The position numbers and the translations under genes are program-made. This document shows, one piece after another, positions 48,834 to 60,271 of a stretch of DNA of 64,000 nucleotides. Below the pieces are notes generated by a model. The model searched no databases and was not told the DNA's origin. It saw only the letters and a list, made by a program, of their open reading frames with translations. The number at the start of each line of letters is the position of its first letter. Positions within the stretch are counted from its first letter, which is position 1. Source of the DNA: Paragonimus westermani (taxonomy: Eukaryota; Platyhelminthes; Trematoda; Plagiorchiida; Troglotrematidae); NCBI GenBank assembly GCA_008508345.1, contig QNGE01002665.1, positions 42,851-106,850 of the forward strand, read 5' to 3'.

Positions 48834-50094
48834 CTAGAGACAAGAGAGTGACAGTGTACGGTAACAAAGGAACATACATGCATGCACAGACAAGAAATAA
48901 GTAATCGACGAAAAGCAGAACGATCAGAAGCAGCACTAGACCATTTGCATTACGCCATTTATGGTTAGCAAGATATCTGGAGCGGCGCAAGTGGAACAGA
49001 TAATGTCGTTCTTAGAGTAAAAATAACAAAAGAGAGACTACCAATATTGTGTTGCATTCACTTTTGCTTGGGCAGCACGCAGAAGCAACTTGAGTATGGA
49101 ATGCAAATGAGGAGTCAGTTGACAGTCGATAAGAGCAAAATAAAAACAGAACGGTAAAATGCTCACTGAACGCCAAAATGTTATACTAGAGTCACGTAAG
49201 TTACTTCATAGATTGAAGGGTACTGTTGTAGGCAGTTGTGCAAAACCCACTGGGTCCATGTCGAACCAAACCACAAGCGTCAAAGGTACACTAAACAGTT
49301 TTTTCGATAGTGTAAATTTGGATACTTATGTCTAGCTCATCTGGAGTGGCATTAGAAATGAATTTACGGTAAGAGAGCCTACATACAACCGAATCAATGA
49401 ACTGGAACGGCAGATCTTTTACAAGACCATGGGTTGTTGAAAAAAGCTCGATGGTTGTGTAGTTACCAACGCTGATATTTCGGTGGCTTCAATATCCATT
49501 TTGATCCCAGCGTTTTCCTTGTTAGCCTGTGTATGCACCGCAAACTAATTCTCAATATAAATTCGAGATAAAAATGGAAATGTTGATCAGTGCAGCCGAA
49601 CAGAAGCGTGAATCAACTTGGAAAACGGAGAACGAGCCAACAATCCGACTCCAAGTAACACTGAAAAACAGTCTACTGAGTAGACTAACGTCAGCAACTT
49701 CGGTCACGAGGTTCGAAAGGTGTAACAGATAAAAGGTTGGCGGTAAACAATTCTGCAGGTGCATGACAACGAACACAAATCCCAGTTTGTTCTTTCGATC
49801 CTTTTGACGTCTAACTGGATGTGAGTATATACGTCCGTAGATTTATAGTCACCTCAGCTTACTTTGAAACGACAAACAGTACAATGTAGCGCGTACTGGA
49901 AAAAGGTGCAAGACACTTTGAGTACCCTTGCTAACCCGACGTAATTTTTCAGCCTTCTCTTTACAGGAACTTATGCCAAACAGTAAGCTGGCTGATCAAA
50001 TATGGCGTCGGACAAAGTCGCGCCTAGAGTTTGAACAGCAAATCACAGTGGCTCATTTACGTTTTCGGTTGTTACACTGCAAAGCACACAGTAC

Positions 50095-50430
50095 TGAATG
50101 GAGCCCTGTCACCTATAACCAACAGCTATGTGGCTTATCTGAGACCAGGCCTGAAGAGCGTCAAGTATAGCAGTGAGGCGCATTATATTTGAAACTAGCG
50201 CTGACTAAAAATAGCTTACGCTCAGCGCACAGCTGCAACAATTGCCCGCCATTATTTGAGCGATGTGATCCCATTTCAGACTTGCCACCTAAGCAAGACT
50301 CGACTTCACCAAAGCGGCCGGTTGGGCGCCCACATCTCCGGCCAGAACGACCATACAGGAACCATGCTCTCCCTACTTCTGGACCAACCAAAAATGAGCC
50401 TCTATGTCAACAACTCGAAAGAAATAAGGA
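50095..50430 (-). mobile_element. RTE LINE endonuclease fragment
   Basis: Aligns by eye with about 6870-7200 of the larger RTE copy (TGAGACCAGG, CTTACGCTCAGC, TGCCACCTAA, CATCTCCGGCC shared). On the minus strand it encodes the end of the endonuclease domain (GRFGEVESCLGGKSEMGSHR, then LLQLCAERKLFLVSASF). It lacks the RT. Its right end blurs into unrecognisable sequence past about 50430. Confidence 0.75.
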
Positions 50431-51599
50431 GCGTCCCACGTACACAACTCCCAGACCCTGAGCAACCCCGTCCAGAAACTTATGAGTAAGCGGAACGGCA
50501 GACAACGACGTGAACCTTGCACAACGTGCCCAGAGTGCTCCAGCCCAAGTCCCACCAAGACATGTAGAAATGGCGATTCATGAGTTAAATTCTGTGGACT
50601 TCAAGCAGTTGCCGTTGCCAAACTGCCAGCTAGAATCTCGCGTTCCAGTGGTGGTGCGAATCCAAGGCACGAGCACTTCTCAGTCAAGTCAAGGCTGCAA
50701 ATTCGCGCGGTACAACTTTATTCTACTTGATATATCTGAAAGCAAAGCCGCATCGTTGTCGCGGACAGAAGCAGACGATTGTAACCACCGAGATAAAGTA
50801 TGCGAGCATCTGGAACTACAAACAAGCGGATGACCTGTATTCTGCGGGCTACGTAAGCCTAATCAGCATACGCGTCAAGAGCCCATCCGAATCAGCCTTG
50901 ATGTAGATGTTACTAGCTGCATGCCAGCCAAAATCGAGTAGCACTCAAATAAAAGCTAAATCTGATTTCCCGTGGGGCATCAGGGAAGCACATTGAGAAG
51001 ACAACCGAGAGCAGGGACTTACCAGCTACGACTTCACCTGCAGCTTGACTGTATATGGAGTGCCGGAACTACAGAGCACCTACACGTTACTCGTACGTAA
51101 GCATGACATCAGTCGGCGGAAATATATTGGTAGGAAACTAAATCTGTGTGAAGGGATGTACACCTTGGTTTATTAGGCGCCTCCCGAGGCCTTATCCATT
51201 TCAGATCCATTCCCGAACAGAGGTTACTGAGTCACGTTTCTAAATGGAAACACGTAGCCAAACTTCAGAGATCGTATTTCAAAAAAGTAACCTTGCTTCC
51301 GAGCTACGACCCTACTATGACCAACCTAGGTCGGAAAGCATAGTTGTTTGTACAGAGGTACCTTTAAGGTTAGTTCACGTGATACGTTACCTAGTTGAGC
51401 AGTATGAGGGCTCACACATCAATAAAGGAGGTGCAGCAGCACTCTTATAGGTTTACCTCAACTCAAACCCCCCACACCTCACATATCACTACTGATGTGG
51501 TTAAAAAAAACTTTCAGCAGCCGGTCCTGCTCGAGTCAGCTAAGACAGAGACACGAAGCACGCTGAATCACTGACTGCCGCAGGAAGAGGGGACATGTA

Positions 51600-52732
51600 C
51601 ACTTATCCGGTTGGTGGTGTGTTCACAAACGTCGTTATTGCGTATTAAGATTCAGGAGCTGAATCAACTAGCACAATCCAAGGCGCCCAAAGCAATAGGC
51701 GCTGTAGAGATTTGCCTCAATAGACATTCAACGAGGAGCAGGATATCTCCAGATACACTCTGCTACGAGAAGATGGCATACCGGGTAAGGGCGGTGGCGT
51801 TGATGTTCACACCATCACAAACGTACGTGCTTCGTTGACTTCGAACGCCACTCTACTGGCGCTCGACGGATCTTTGTAGCCCTAGATTCCTCCAACTCAA
51901 CGACTGGAACCATCTACAGAGTGGAACGAGGCGGTGCACAGTGCGATTCGACGAAGGGAAATCACTGGAGGTCTGGTTATCATAACTGGAGATTTTGCTG
52001 ATGGCCTGTCTTCTGGTTCTGATACTGCAGAATGGTACAACCACGTGTTACAAGTTGGTCTTATTAAGAACGTAAACCAACAAACAAGATGGCAGGAGGA
52101 ACACAAAACATCCCGACCGGACCCTGCACTGATCAACGAACCTTTCAGGGCTGATCCAGATGGAGCAGGTGCTTCCATTGGTGCGAGTGGTCACATAACG
52201 ATCTCCTTTCGCCTTACCTTACCCAGAAAGGATAAATCCCAAGAAGCTGACTTTGGTGATATGGAGTACATCCGCGAGGCCAGTTAGTCGTCAATAATTG
52301 ACTCTAGCTGGGAGAAGCTGCAGTCACACTTCTTCACTGTGACTGCTGCGAACGTACGACTCCACCTCACTCAAGTCGCCTATCGCAGTCCTGGATGAGG
52401 TCAATAACTAAGAGGCTCATACGGGAAAGGAAATCTCGATGGCACACCTTTCCATTTACGTAAAACGAAACCCCGCGCCGAGCGTACCAAAGCCTTCGCA
52501 AGAGGTGTGCAACCGTTGAGGTTTGACCACCGAGACCATCTACTCAGTTTAACACGCTCCTTCGTCGACGACCCCAAGAAATTCCTCGGTCACATGGCTA
52601 AATCTAGAGTTGTATCGAATCTCAACGATTTCAACGGGCTTTCGACGTGCAACTCTGAGATTGTAGATACTCTGTCCGCTGCTTGGTGCCGTATTTGGTG
52701 GCCGTCTGAAGGAGAAATTCATGTGTATTAGT
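51600..52732 (+). pseudogene. CR1-like LINE endonuclease and linker (broken)
   Basis: Visible pieces: SLLRIKIQELNQLAQSKAPK and AVEICLNRH (start of the nuclease fold with its Glu), LREDGIPGKGGGV near 51765, GGLVIITGDFADG (the GDF-N metal-site block, Asn changed), QTRWQEEHKTSRPDPALINE, and GASGHITISF where active enzymes have S-D-H, so the catalytic Asp is lost. Then come the linker pieces HRDHLLSLTRSFVDDPKKFL and SEIVDTLSAAW. The frame is broken near 51840-51930 and 52290-52500. The reading ends at the Penelope insertion. Confidence 0.8.
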
Positions 52733-52808
52733 AAATAAATCATTGGTTAAGCCACGAGTTTCACGGTTTCACAACGTTTCGACCCTCGCGGATAGCCCTT
52801 ATCAAGCG
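52733..52808 (-). repeat. Left inverted terminal repeat of the Penelope-like element
   Basis: Its reverse complement matches 55153-55245 almost throughout (shared runs GAGGGTCGAAACGTTG and TAACCAA), the right copy having about a dozen extra bases. Penelope-like elements are known to carry terminal repeats in direct or inverted arrangement. Confidence 0.88.
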
Positions 52809-52989
52809 CTATCAAGTCCGACTATTACAGATTCGAAGGGATATCCGGCAATCAGACGATCATTTGGAATCCTTACTACCTCTCGATACACTTTTAGCGA
52901 TTCGAGATGCTAAGATAGCTAGCTCTCCATCAGAACAGAAAACGTTTGACAACCTCCTTTCACTGGTTAAATAAAGAAGCGACTGTTCA

Positions 52990-54650
52990 ACACCAGGCAA
53001 ACGAGACACCACTATCCAACCCGTAATAAACCTGTCAGATCGTGCACTGTCAGAGGCCGAAAATAAACTCTTGAACAAGGGGTTGAATTTCATTGTCAGC
53101 CCTAGACCTCTAAATACATTAGAAGTGATTCTGGCAGTGGATGAGCAACTGCAGTTGTTGCCAATCGATGACGTGAACAGAGCCTGGGCACAGATCGCCA
53201 GGATCATTAAAAATCAGAAATCCCAATCAAGTAACCTGAGTACCAAGGAGCGAGATGCACTCAAAAAGTTGCGGTATGTTCAGTCAATAAGTATCAGGAA
53301 AGCAGACAAAAGGAATCATCCTGAACAAAGCAGATTATGAACGCAACGCAGATGACCACACTTCATATGGTCCGTACATCATGATTTCGGTAGAGAAACA
53401 GCGCTCCACCTTGAACAAATCAAAAGCTTCAACGGGAACTTTGCTCCGAAAGATGAAATTCAGCCTGGGTAAGTCGCTCTGGTTTACCCTATATCCAAAA
53501 ATAGCATTAGCTTCGAGGTTTTACGGTTTACCAAAAACACAAACCTGGGATACCACTGCGGCCAATTGTTGAGTATACAGGAACCCCAGCATATGCCCTA
53601 GCCAACTTTGTCTCGTGTTTGTAAACCTCAAAAACAGCGCACAGACCACTCTGTTCGGATTTCCACACAACTGGTTACCAAGCTGGAGGAACTTAGCTTA
53701 AGCCCGGATGAATGTCTGGTCAGCCTTGATATTGTTTCGTTGTTCACCTGGATCCTAGTGGGGGGAAGGTCTGGAAGAGATTCGCCAGCTTCTTGGAGAT
53801 GCCAGCTTATCAATTGGTGAGGTTATAGAAGTTACGGAGCATTGCTTACGGTCTACCATCTTTACGTTCAAGGGGTCTTCTATCAGCAAACAGGAGTAGC
53901 GATGGGCTCACCGATCTCTCCCACGGTTGTTAACTTGTTCATGCTGTCCAGCTTTCCTGATCCACCTAGAATTTGATGGAGGTATATCGACGATACGTTG
54001 GTGGTGATACGTAGAGAAATGCACGGAGCACAATCCTCTCATCAGCCCATCAAATTTACAGTTGACCGCAAATCAGTGGGCCATGCGCTGAGTTTCCTAG
54101 ACTGCAGAATACGCAGAAGAGCGCCCGACAAACTGAACACAGGTGTGCAAAGAAAGGACATCCATTCTAATCGGTACCTTTGATTTAGCTCACAATACCC
54201 TCATGTGCACTGAGAAAGCAGTCGCATCCAGTTTATTTCACAGAGTGCTGTTACTAACCAGTTCCGAGGACGAGCTCTCGAAATATACAAGACTGTAAAA
54301 TCGACACTGAAAGCTGACGGTTACTGTGACAAGATTCTACGCCCAAATCAGGAGACACATTGCAACAAGACCAACGAGCAGAGGAACTGGCTATCGACTA
54401 TTGTTATTCCATGCAGAAGGAATACATCGCAGAATCCTATAGGGGTCCTCAATCAGTACGATATCAGTGTGACACATAAAGCCACCGTGTTAAGGAATAA
54501 GCTAGTTCACTTAAAAGACAAACGAACAGTTCTGTAGCATTCAAATTGTCTACCGAATTAAATGTAAAGTTTGCCAAGCTCCGTGCATTGGACAGGCCGC
54601 CTGACAGCTGAAAATACGCACTAAAAACATGTCAGGCATAGTAAGAAGCC
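52990..54650 (+). pseudogene. Penelope-like RT and GIY-YIG protein (broken)
   Basis: Pieces in order: LSDRALSEAENKLLNKGLNF and STKERDALKKLRYVQSISIR then KADK (N-terminal block, 53030-53310); RFYGLPKTQ (53510); a PLRPIVEYTGTPAY block across a frame change; SPDECLVSLDIVSLFT; GVAMGSPISPTVVNLFM (about 53893-53943); the catalytic YIDD at 53983-53994; LSFLDCRIRRRAPDKLNTGV; STIVIPCRRNTSQNPIGVL; and VYRIKCKVCQAPCIG near 54550-54600, the GIY-YIG start with its Tyr replaced. These proteins pair an RT related to telomerase with an endonuclease. At least five frame changes or stops make this a relic. Confidence 0.87.
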
Positions 54651-55152
54651 CTCGATCGATGCTGCAGAGTAGAACATGATTCATCCATTGCTGCGCATGC
54701 GATCCCTAACCAAAATCAAGCTGACTTCGACCATCTCACTGTGCCAAAAGGTGGTTTCTGTAACCACAAAGAACGTCTACTGGCAGTTTTGCTGATCGCT
54801 AGTACACTACAGGTGGTGAATCGCCCCGATGGCCTGGAACTGCCCGTTGTTTGGTAGGATTTACTGGGTGGACAACAGTGACACCACGTAGGAAACGGTA
54901 CGCGGCATCCCTGTTACCAACCCCATCCTAGTCTATACGCATGTAGATCAATCGCACACATGCACACACAAACACAGACAATATCTATCCTTGTTTGCAC
55001 CTGGGGTCGTCACATGGTGACCTTACGTGAGCTGTGAACCCATACATTCTATTGGCAGCCTGTCCACAAACCGCATGTTAAACATACAAACACGTGCTAG
55101 TTGATGACTATCTCATTTGAAGCCTGCACAATATGGACTTTCTGATTTAAAT

Positions 55153-55245
55153 CGCTTGATAAAGGCTCTCCGAGAGGGTCGAAACGTTGCGAAACCGATA
55201 ACCTGGTTTTTAACTCGTTGTGGCCTAACCAAGGATTTACTTAAT
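55153..55245 (+). repeat. Right inverted terminal repeat with hammerhead-like motif
   Basis: Inverted match of 52733-52808. Starts CGCTTGATAAAGGCTCTCCG, contains a perfect CTCT-CCG-AGAG hairpin and then GGTCGAAACGTTGCGAAACC. The TTGATAA ... GAAAC layout recalls the hammerhead ribozymes reported in Penelope-like elements, but two core positions differ from CTGATGA and no clear helix III is seen. Confidence 0.75.
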
Positions 55246-56790
55246 AGAGCATCAGCACAATGCAAAAATATGTTTCTGCATATCTGTTTTGCTTGAGGTT
55301 CGGATGTACCAAACACATGCGTATGTGGAATAGTGATGCCGGACTTCAGTAGCATCAACGTACGAAGCAACCTACTACACTGAGGGCAGATAAACCACCG
55401 GGCCTGGACGAAATACCACCATCACTGTTGAAGGGGTGACAGATGTTCTGGTGGAACCGCTAGCCCATCTGCTCCTACACTCCCATTCTACTAGCCAAGT
55501 TCCGGAGCTACAGAAAAAGGGCTTTATCCCGCTAACATACTAAGGTAATAAACGTACTAACGCTGGTAACTTCCGCCCGGTAGTTCTATTATCACGCCTC
55601 TGAAGTGATGGACAGCATTCTGGACGAGTGTATACGGAAGTACCTGGCTGCACACAGCCCAACGCCGAAACAGCATAGCTACAGAAGCAGTCACACATGC
55701 ACCACTAGCCTGCTAGCCGCGGGCGCTTCCTTCACATGAGCGGCAGACGAATTTCTCCTAGTGAACGCCGCAGTCTTAGACATTGTTTTTCACATAATCT
55801 TAAACTTTATAAGAGTGTTCAACATTGTGAAACACCACATTCTTCCATAGAAACCTCAACTATTGGGTCTAGGAGAGTTGATAAAGCCATGACTAAAACT
55901 AACTAGCGAACCGAACACAGACTATACGAGTCGATGGAGAACTGCCAGCACAGCTGCGCGCCCAGACTAGGGTCCCGCGAGGCTTCGTACTAACCCACTT
56001 CTAATTAACGATTCCTCCGTTCTCACGTACTCTGGTGAGATGAAAGTACAGCGGGTTTCAAAACCATCAACATACGATGCGATGTCTTCTGGGAGGATCT
56101 GGAAACTAGTAAACAGCAGATAACACTGCCGTTTAACACGGCGAAATCTAAAGGCATGCACACTCGACATTACGGCTCTACGGAGTACCGTTCAGGGGAA
56201 GCTACGTTATCCGCGATCAGCAGTAACATTCGACATCAGCTGAGTGCGAATATTCCCGTCTTGGCTAAAAAAAGCTAGCGGCCGATTGGCCATGCACTTG
56301 AAGAATTCCCAATAACGTTCCGTTCGTCTTTTCAGCACTTCAGTTAAGCCTTTGTTGGAAGTCAATATCCAGGAATCCGATCCGTACTTCAAGAGGGATA
56401 CACTATGTGATTGTCCAGTGGTGGGCTGCCGAGTGGAAAGTCTGAACACTCTTTCGTGCGAAAAGCGAACGAGCATACTGAATCTGTTTGCACTGAAGTG
56501 CAGACGATCGAAGGGCGATCTCAACTTCAAAAATACTGAGGACGTCTGGTCACATCAACAGAACTAGCTGATATCGTCAGCTTCAGGGCAATCGGCACAG
56601 ACTAGTCATACAACGCAGTCATCTGCAATGCAGGAAACAGTCTTGAAGTTCGCACCTTGCAATTCGCTCCTAGAGGATGTAGTGGCGGCACATTCATTCG
56701 GTTCGTTCAAAAAGCTGTTAGATGAACGGCTGCTATCACATCTGTCGGTTATTCGTGAACTAGAATTATCGCGCTGTTCCGACCCTCTAT

Positions 56791-56793
<3 letters not shown>
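55246..56793 (+). pseudogene. CR1-like LINE reverse transcriptase and C-terminus (broken)
   Basis: Resumes the LINE after the insertion: RADKPPGLDEIPPSLL (55385-55430) is the RT start, followed by LVEPLAHLLLHSHSTSQVPE, KGFIPLTY and NAGNFRPVVLLSRL (55565-55600), then a decayed palm in which no YADD box is visible in an open frame. The C-terminal part reads SILNLFALKCRRSKGDLNF (about 56480) and EDVVAAHSFGSFKKLLDERL (about 56670), the usual closing block of such ORF2 proteins. Stops are frequent. Confidence 0.8.

Positions 56794-56830
<37 letters not shown>
56794..56830. repeat. (TA)n microsatellite at the LINE 3' end
   Basis: Alternating TA directly after the LINE C-terminal codons. Probably the element's 3' tail. 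Confidence 0.95.
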
Positions 56831-56832
<2 letters not shown>

Positions 56833-57979
56833 TTTAGTCGATCTCACCTTGCCTAGGTTAACATCATAGTATCCCCATTCACCAAGTCGTTCTTGTCACG
56901 ACTCTCCACTCTCTTAAATACCAACCTAATACTATTTGGTTGTATTCTTGTTAACCACAGAACCGAAGTTCACTCACAAAGTGTTTGACAGCTGGAAATT
57001 GCTCCATCAAACACTTCACCTCACATGTACTCACCATTTCAGCAGTTCGCCCGCGTGTGAAAGGGGGGTGGCTACCCAACACCTTTCAGAAATCGGACAC
57101 GGAACTACAAAACCATACCGGGACATTTGTAGACGGGGTGACAACACATGTGCAAAATTTCCCCCGCAAGAAACCAGACCTTAGAGACAGGACATCATAA
57201 TTAGCATGTTGGATAAAACGTCGAACAATGCATCTAATGAACTAGTGGCTGAGGCCAACACCAAAATCTGGCTGATGCAGTTGCAATCTAGAATGTGACA
57301 ACCGCACACTCAAGAAAAAGGTCCAGCGAGGACGCACATCACTGACGGCCGAGTATCACTCATTAGAACAGTGAAACGACCTTCTCGGCTAGCGTTGTGA
57401 TCAATAAGTACAACCACGAGCAGTAAAAATGACGGAAAGTGTAAGAAATACCTAACGTGATCACTAGAAACCATACGTCACGTAGCTGAATTGACCCAAA
57501 CCAAGGACCGTAAGGGATTGCGCTAAGTTCATGCGAACAAAAACTTCATCTAGACAGCGCAAGCAGACTGTAGTGCAAACCCCGACCGACTATCACTAGA
57601 GGGAATAGTGTTAACAAACCAAAAAGATAGAGGAATACTTTGCAAACTCCCTGGCTTATGACGAGTGAGCGGGACGCCGTTCTCCCCGTACATTCCAGAG
57701 GCCAGAGTGGGTATCCACGGCATGGTACACAACGCCAAGCGCTCCACGCGTTACTTTGAGCACATGCTCTTAACTGGTGGGGGAAATATCTCTCACTGTG
57801 GCTGAGTAAGCTATAACTGCGATTATGTACACCAATGTGTACAATGTACAAACGAGAAACAAGGCAGCACTTGGCGACCGGACGATCCATGTTTACGAAT
57901 CTTCCTCCACGTGTGATGTCACCAAACGAGGATCGTCCCTGCCAGGCCGATTGTCGGAATTCACCGGAATCCCACTAAC

Positions 57980-58484
57980 CTGCGCCGACCAGTTGGATTA
58001 TCATCGGACGACCATCAAGCGGCACGCCATTGTAGTGATTTCGAGCCTTTACAGCGCTCAGCGAGCTCGCAAAGGTGACTTCTGCAGTACCAAGGGATCT
58101 CCCGCTTCTGTCATAGTGAATCGTCGCTCTACGTACCGCGCCAAATTCACGGAACAATTCCTAAAGAGATAGTGTGCATGACTAAGCGGGACTCACGTTA
58201 ATATCATCATTGTTAACACCGAAATCCAAGTTGGAGATGTGAAGTTTGTTCGAGGCAGTAGGAGACCTCAGCCCTCGACCACCTTGGAACATGTCATGCT
58301 GCCATTTATCAGGCAAAACACGAACCTAAGGGGATGAGGTATACGAATGTGACCGTACCCCACCACCAGAATTACGGCGGGCAACACCACCGCGACGAAC
58401 ACCCCGCAAAACATTGACGCCACGTCCGCGGCCCCTGCCGCGCCTACGATTCTGTTGTATTATATCATCAAGACTCATATCCAT
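57980..58484 (-). CDS. ALYREF exons 1-3 (mRNA export adaptor, N-terminus and RRM)
   Basis: Aly/REF (THO complex subunit 4) is a nuclear RNA-binding adaptor that couples splicing to mRNA export, bridging UAP56 and NXF1 in the TREX complex. Exon 1 (58484-58359, 42 codons) starts MDMSLDDII, the family's N-terminal UAP56-binding motif, then an Arg/Gly-rich stretch. Exon 2 (58325-58197, 43 codons) has [10 protein letters not shown] and RNP2 ([10 protein letters not shown], 69-78). Exon 3 (58160-57980, 60 codons plus one base) has [20 protein letters not shown] and RNP1 ([10 protein letters not shown], 106-115), and [11 protein letters not shown] at the RRM end. Phases are 0, 0 and 1 and join exon 4 exactly. 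The full protein is 237 residues (human: 257). No stop or frame break occurs, so the gene looks functional. The ATG at 58484 is chosen by the N-terminal motif; splicing was inferred by eye. Confidence 0.94.
58161..58196 (-). other. ALYREF micro-intron 2 (36 nt)
   Basis: Donor AAC|GTGAGT and acceptor TCTCTTTAG|GAA on the minus strand. Removing it joins NNDDIN to ELFREFG in frame, exactly as the RRM requires. Confidence 0.88.
58326..58358 (-). other. ALYREF micro-intron 1 (33 nt)
   Basis: Donor GGG|GTACGG and acceptor CATCCCCTTAG|GTT. The unspliced frame hits TAG at the acceptor, so splicing is required to reach the RRM. Introns this short near 5' ends are typical of flatworm genes. Confidence 0.8.
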
Positions 58485-58740
58485 TCCGGTATTTCGACAA
58501 ATCCCTCGTAGCGGTAGGCTCGGGGCACGGAGTCAAACTGCGCGCGAACGGCCTGTACAAACAAAGATAGTTCGTTTTGGATAGCACGCGCAAACAACAT
58601 GACTCATTGCTTAGACTACTACTTAGTGAAATTCAGCCTTTTCCGAATTTATTAAGCGGGTCTGCATGGCAATTTATTACGTGGTTATACCCACCTGATG
58701 ATTTCATCGGCCGGCCAGCGATATAATGTGTAAAATAGTT

Positions 58741-58898
58741 CCGAAACTCACAGTTGTACCTATGGTGTTAAGGATGCCCGCTTGATGTATGTTGTCCGAT
58801 CGATTGGCGCGAACCCGAACCACGAAGGTGTCACACACTTTAGGTTTACTCGCTTGTCCACGGCCGGTCACTATCCTCTCTAGACAGTTCGTGTGCAC
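58741..58898 (-). CDS. Candidate exon upstream of ALYREF, unknown protein
   Basis: A short minus-strand frame with a coding-like translation (KVCDTFVVRVRANRSDNIHQ, then AGILNTIG) ending near a GTGAGT donor (about 58748). It lies about 260 bp upstream of the ALYREF start. No acceptor, partner exon or family is established. It might be a 5' noncoding exon, part of another gene, or chance. Confidence 0.2.
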
Positions 58899-60128
58899 TT
58901 GTATAGTTTTTTCTTGGTTTCGTTCACTAACGATGCTTCGCCATTGTACAACAACGTTTTTGCGTCATCTCTGCAGGTTGTTCGAATTGACTAAAAATGA
59001 CCTTGCAATTTCAATAAAAGTTTTGTGCACGCACGCCTTTCTGCTCGTCTACCTGTGGCGTAGTTGCTTGACGATACTACACGGATCTCATCCATTTTTA
59101 GCTCCGTTGTACTCCGAACATCGCCCCAGCACCGACCGCGTTTCAGCCGCTCACAGTAATCCCGGAATATCCTCGCTTCCTGGATACTGGTAATTTGGAA
59201 TGTTGCTGTGGTGGTCTTCTCGAACCCTTTCTGTGAGCCAAGCTTTTTATTCCTATAACTTGCTAAACCCCCGTAACTGTCCTGTTGCATTCGTTCATTT
59301 TTGGTTACTGAACCCGGTGAAAAACGTCTGCATTCAATTATGGTAGTCTGAGACTGTTTTGAACCACTACACCCGTGCCGTTTATAGCATAGCAGAGACC
59401 ACCTGTGCATAACGATAAATAAATATTTGGTTTCTACTCTCGATGACTTTTTGTTTTTCGCGTCCAATAAGTTCGTATCGGATGAAACCAACTCAGTGCG
59501 TCGAGCAATACATTCTCAACTTGACCGGATTAATTCACTTTCATTTAGGTTTTAGTGTATTCGGTTCATCGAAGCATGATGAAGTCGGTTCAGTTTGCCT
59601 AGCAGCGAGTTGGTTAACGCAGCTGGAAGCCATATAGCGACCAAATCGGTTTTAATTCACCTCCTCAACTTTCACATCCCGATACGCGAATGGTTAAACT
59701 CTCACACGCTCATTGCGGCCTCATTGTTATTGCCTATTCACCATATTAAGCACAGTTATTTATACAGTTTTAGTTTTTCGAGAATATGAAAAACAGCAGT
59801 TGTATTTACTGCTTGAAATGACACTTGTAGCAAACCTACTTGTTTATTGCCAACTGCGTTGAAGTTAGAGTTAGCATTTGTACTCTTTCTACTCCCCACA
59901 TTTTGTATGCGCTTAAACGTTTGTTTGAACGAGTGCGGTTACCGGCATGTCACCGGCGCACTCGAACGTTTCTGCTCCGGTGCCTACTCACTTGACGTTT
60001 TGCTGTACTAACGTTTCATCTCGCTCTTCGTAAGCCCTCGTCGATTTTACGTGTAGGCAAAATATTTCTTGTCTACTCATTGCGTTGTTCGTAACTGATT
60101 GGCCATAGCCCGTCTGAACTCTACAAAT
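58899..60128. other. Unassigned, probably includes the 5' LTR of the Ty3 element
   Basis: The last several hundred bases before 60128 should hold the 5' LTR, because a primer-binding-like site follows at 60129. I could not fix its left edge: no second LTR is in the window to compare. The 166-codon minus-strand frame at 58991-59491 shows no motif. Confidence 0.4.
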
Positions 60129-60138
60129 TGGTGAGCCC
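60129..60138 (+). promoter_or_regulatory. Putative primer-binding site
   Basis: TGGTGAGCCC lies about 140 bases before the gag ATG. It differs by one base from TGGTGACCCC, the complement of the 3' end of tRNA-Trp, the primer reported for CsRn1-type elements. The preceding CTCTACA would then be the 5' LTR end. Confidence 0.5.
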
Positions 60139-60271
60139 ATTAAGGATATTTATTAGTGTATACCTGAGTTCATTTTTCTTCTCCCCTCACTACTTTTTGG
60201 GTGAGTAGATTGTATATATGGTGCACACATATATATAAATTTATATATCCGTTTTCATTCGCTCGGTCGCT

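Larger units (their letters stand above)
52733..55245 (+). mobile_element. Penelope-like element nested in the CR1-like LINE
   Basis: Bounded by inverted repeats at 52733-52808 and 55153-55245. The RT-containing protein runs plus-strand from about 52990 to 54650, with a GIY-YIG remnant at its end, followed by a noncoding part. The CR1-like protein reads up to 52732 and resumes after 55245, which dates this insertion after the LINE. No clean target-site duplication was found. Unlike the minus-strand copy at 13085-14043, this one keeps its endonuclease region. It is inactive because of several stops and frame changes. Confidence 0.88.
51600..56831 (+). mobile_element. CR1-like LINE split by a Penelope-like element
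   Basis: Two plus-strand parts of one LINE flank a foreign block. The left part (51600-52732) holds an endonuclease domain and the linker before the RT. The right part (about 55246-56793) starts just before the RT and runs to the C-terminal end of ORF2, followed by a (TA)n run, as expected of a CR1-like 3' end with a microsatellite tail. The interruption lies at 52733-55245. The element is antisense to ALYREF, inside its largest intron. It is decayed throughout with stops and frame changes. Assignment to the CR1/Jockey side, not RTE, comes from the RT blocks and the SDH-type endonuclease end. Confidence 0.82.
48834..57979 (-). other. ALYREF intron 3 (9,146 nt, retroelement-filled)
   Basis: Bounded by donor GCAG|GTTAGT (57979) and acceptor TCTCTAG (48834). 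Both flanking exons join in phase 1 to give a continuous reading frame. It holds an RTE fragment, a CR1-like LINE in antisense orientation, a Penelope-like element nested in that LINE, and a (TA)n run. 48834-50094, 50431-51599 and 56832-57979 show nothing recognisable. Confidence 0.88.

Noticed and set aside
48591..48904. Frames overlapping ALYREF exon 4 (Pro/Arg-rich plus strand, hydrophobic minus strand)
   Set aside because: Shadows of the Arg/Gly-rich coding sequence of ALYREF in other frames.
56207..56530. 107-codon minus-strand frame
   Set aside because: Antisense to the C-terminal region of the CR1-like LINE.
58991..59491. 166-codon minus-strand frame before the Ty3 element
   Set aside because: No motif, and overlapping plus-strand frames are similarly open. 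Length alone is not enough in this composition.
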